From JBNAVJ01 sp049700455 (GTDB lineage Bacteria; Bacteroidota; Ignavibacteria; Tepidaquicellales; Tepidaquicellaceae), in assembly GCA_049700455.1 (NCBI GenBank), contig JBNAVJ010000006.1:1-64000 (forward strand): 64,000 bases of DNA, given 5' to 3'. Below, piece after piece: positions 62,886 to 64,000 of this stretch (the stretch's first letter is position 1; the number at the start of each line of letters is the position of its first letter). The notes under the pieces are model-generated. The model was given only the letters and a program-made list of their open reading frames with translations. It searched no databases and was not told where the DNA came from. Both the position numbers and the translations under genes were made by a program.

Positions 62886-64000
62886 TTATTCTATATCAAT
62901 TAAGTAGTTAAGCTCTTTTGCAAGATCTGCAGCCATCAATTTTCTATCATAGGCTTTTACCATTTCCTCATCCGGTTTGGGCATTTTGTTTGATTCCCAT
63001 AGCAAAAAGTATTCGTAAATTGCATTGGCAATCAATAGTGGGTTTTCTTCATTTACAAATTTGACTGCCTTATACTTTTCAAGAAGTTTTTTTGTTACAC
63101 CTTCCGGGATGCAGGCAATAATGTTTTTTCTGGAGCCAATATACTCCCCAAATTTTCCGGGCATAGCAGCATCTTCATTTTCTCCACGACTTATAAGAAG
63201 AAATAGAACGTCTGAAGCCAATATGTATTTTATGCATTCGTGATGATTAATGTAACCAGTTAGATTAAGCTGATTGAGAATACCGAGTTTCTTTGAATAC
63301 TTAAGATGTTCTTTTGAAAATACCCCGAGGAAACAAAATTCAATTTTTTGCCTTAAATCGGGATGCCTGTCAAATAAAATCTTAATTGCATCGAAATAAA
63401 ATTTAGGATTACGTGTATAAAAACTTCCAGAATAAGTAACTCTCATTTTGTTTATCAGGGGAAGTTTTTTGGTCAAAGCATATTCGAAATCTTCACTATC
63501 ATATCCGTGAGGGAAAATTTTAATATCGTTATAACTTATATTAACGTCCTCATATCGTGAAATAATCAATTCCTTTACCCTGCGGTTTGTCGTAATTACC
63601 AGATTGGCATCTTTAAGTATTTCGCGTTCCAGTTTAATATTTTTCCATTTGTGAAATGGGGTAGGGTAAAAATTTAAGACTTTACTATCAACCCAGGCAT
63701 CTCTATAATCAATTGCCAGAGGAATAGAATATTTTTTCTTTACAGCCTGCCCAATTAGAAAGTCTGTATAAGGAGGGGCAGTAGCATACACAACTTGAAA
63801 TCCATTATATTTTTTCCATACCTCATCAATTTTTTTAAGGGCTTTTTTCTTCCAGAGAATTTTGCTGTCAGGAATGAAAATAAACGATGATATTAGACTT
63901 CTAAATTTTCTGAATTGCTCCTTTGGTACCCGAGTGACGATTTTTGTGAGGTCGAGCTCTTTATCTGCTGTTCTTTCAATTATGATCCCATTTCTGATGG
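62886..64000 (-). CDS. Glycosyltransferase (GT4-like), 5' end beyond the window
   Basis: The frame is open to the window edge at 64000, so the N-terminus is missing. A GTG at 63791 is only an internal codon, because upstream codons read coherent protein (DSKILWKKKA, then the NGFQVVYATAPPYTDFLIG strand). This stretch, plus IDYRDAWVD, is typical of the acceptor-side domain of GT-B glycosyltransferases. ILKDANLVITTN, IKIFPHGYDSEDF and the later CFLGVFSKEH belong to the donor domain. It probably builds surface polysaccharide with the epimerase and nucleotidyltransferase encoded on the same strand. Confidence 0.83.
   Translation of the reverse strand, partial: IRNGIIIERTADKELDLTKIVTRVPKEQFRKFRSLISSFIFIPDSKILWKKKALKKIDEVWKKYNGFQVVYATAPPYTDFLIGQAVKKKYSIPLAIDYRDAWVDSKVLNFYPTPFHKWKNIKLEREILKDANLVITTNRRVKELIISRYEDVNISYNDIKIFPHGYDSEDFEYALTKKLPLINKMRVTYSGSFYTRNPKFYFDAIKILFDRHPDLRQKIEFCFLGVFSKEHLKYSKKLGILNQLNLTGYINHHECIKYILASDVLFLLISRGENEDAAMPGKFGEYIGSRKNIIACIPEGVTKKLLEKYKAVKFVNEENPLLIANAIYEYFLLWESNKMPKPDEEMVKAYDRKLMAADLAKELNYLIDIE

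Noticed and set aside
63789..63791. GTG as the true start of the last glycosyltransferase
   Set aside because: The frame stays open and codes family-like sequence to the window edge, so the gene is truncated by the window rather than starting here.

Overview
The window is a stretch of ordinary chromosome from an AT-rich member of the Fibrobacterota-Chlorobiota-Bacteroidota group, most likely Ignavibacteria or a close relative (such as Kryptonia). The evidence is: a secreted protein ending in a type IX secretion sorting domain that opens with an NPFNP-type motif; a BatA/VWA membrane protein; a NamZ/DUF1343 muramidase; a LolA and DUF3108 envelope pair; a patatin fused to an outer-membrane barrel; and few recognisable Shine-Dalgarno sites. 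Genus cannot be read from the sequence. Gene density is high, the only gene-free stretch over 300 bases holds a structured RNA, and no insertion sequence, prophage or CRISPR array was seen. A run of ten N bases (33256-33265) marks an assembly gap.

Layout. 1-7.0 kb: a tight plus-strand lysine operon (M20 deacylase, archaeal/fungal-type asd, lysC, dapB, dapA, dapD, lysA-like), in which most junctions overlap or nearly touch. 7.1-13.6 kb: an exported Lys-rich repeat protein with a terminator, then pheT, a small coiled-coil protein, zapA, a probable 6S RNA, rny and coaE. 13.7-20.9 kb: mdh, a TPM-domain protein, an HNH nuclease, an unassigned Rossmann-fold protein, an orphan NuoM-like subunit and a NhaD/ArsB-type antiporter. 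21-29.3 kb: a ctpA-DUF3108-lolA envelope cluster, an LPG-synthase-like membrane protein, an MFS carrier, a lone reversed DUF2905 gene, a glcD-type oxidase, a thioesterase and nadC. 29.4-33.5 kb: lipoproteins, a Wzx-like flippase and NamZ.

33.5-46.6 kb is mostly minus strand: purB; a plus-strand T9SS-exported arylsulfotransferase-like protein; two tandem PDZ-membrane-GAF-PP2C proteins, of which only one keeps the phosphatase residues; a patatin-barrel protein; a sodium:solute symporter; and thiamine pyrophosphokinase. 46.7-52.6 kb is a plus-strand membrane cluster: a BatA/VWA protein, a membrane-anchored protein with a zincin-like HETNH motif, an outer-membrane barrel protein and a poly-proline DUF4190 protein. 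52.6-64 kb is all minus strand: a sugar nucleotidyltransferase, alaS, an acyl-CoA carboxylase beta subunit, clpX, tRNA-Leu(UAG), meaB, a galE-like epimerase, purD and a glycosyltransferase that runs off the window edge.

How the genes work together. The first operon supplies most steps from aspartyl phosphate to lysine (no dapC or dapF is present). The carboxylase and MeaB point to propionyl/methylmalonyl-CoA metabolism. The flippase, nucleotidyltransferase, epimerase and glycosyltransferase point to surface polysaccharide synthesis. The least explained parts are the active/inactive phosphatase pair, the BatA-zincin-barrel cluster, the lysA-like gene with a non-canonical active-site motif, and the exported Lys-rich repeat protein.
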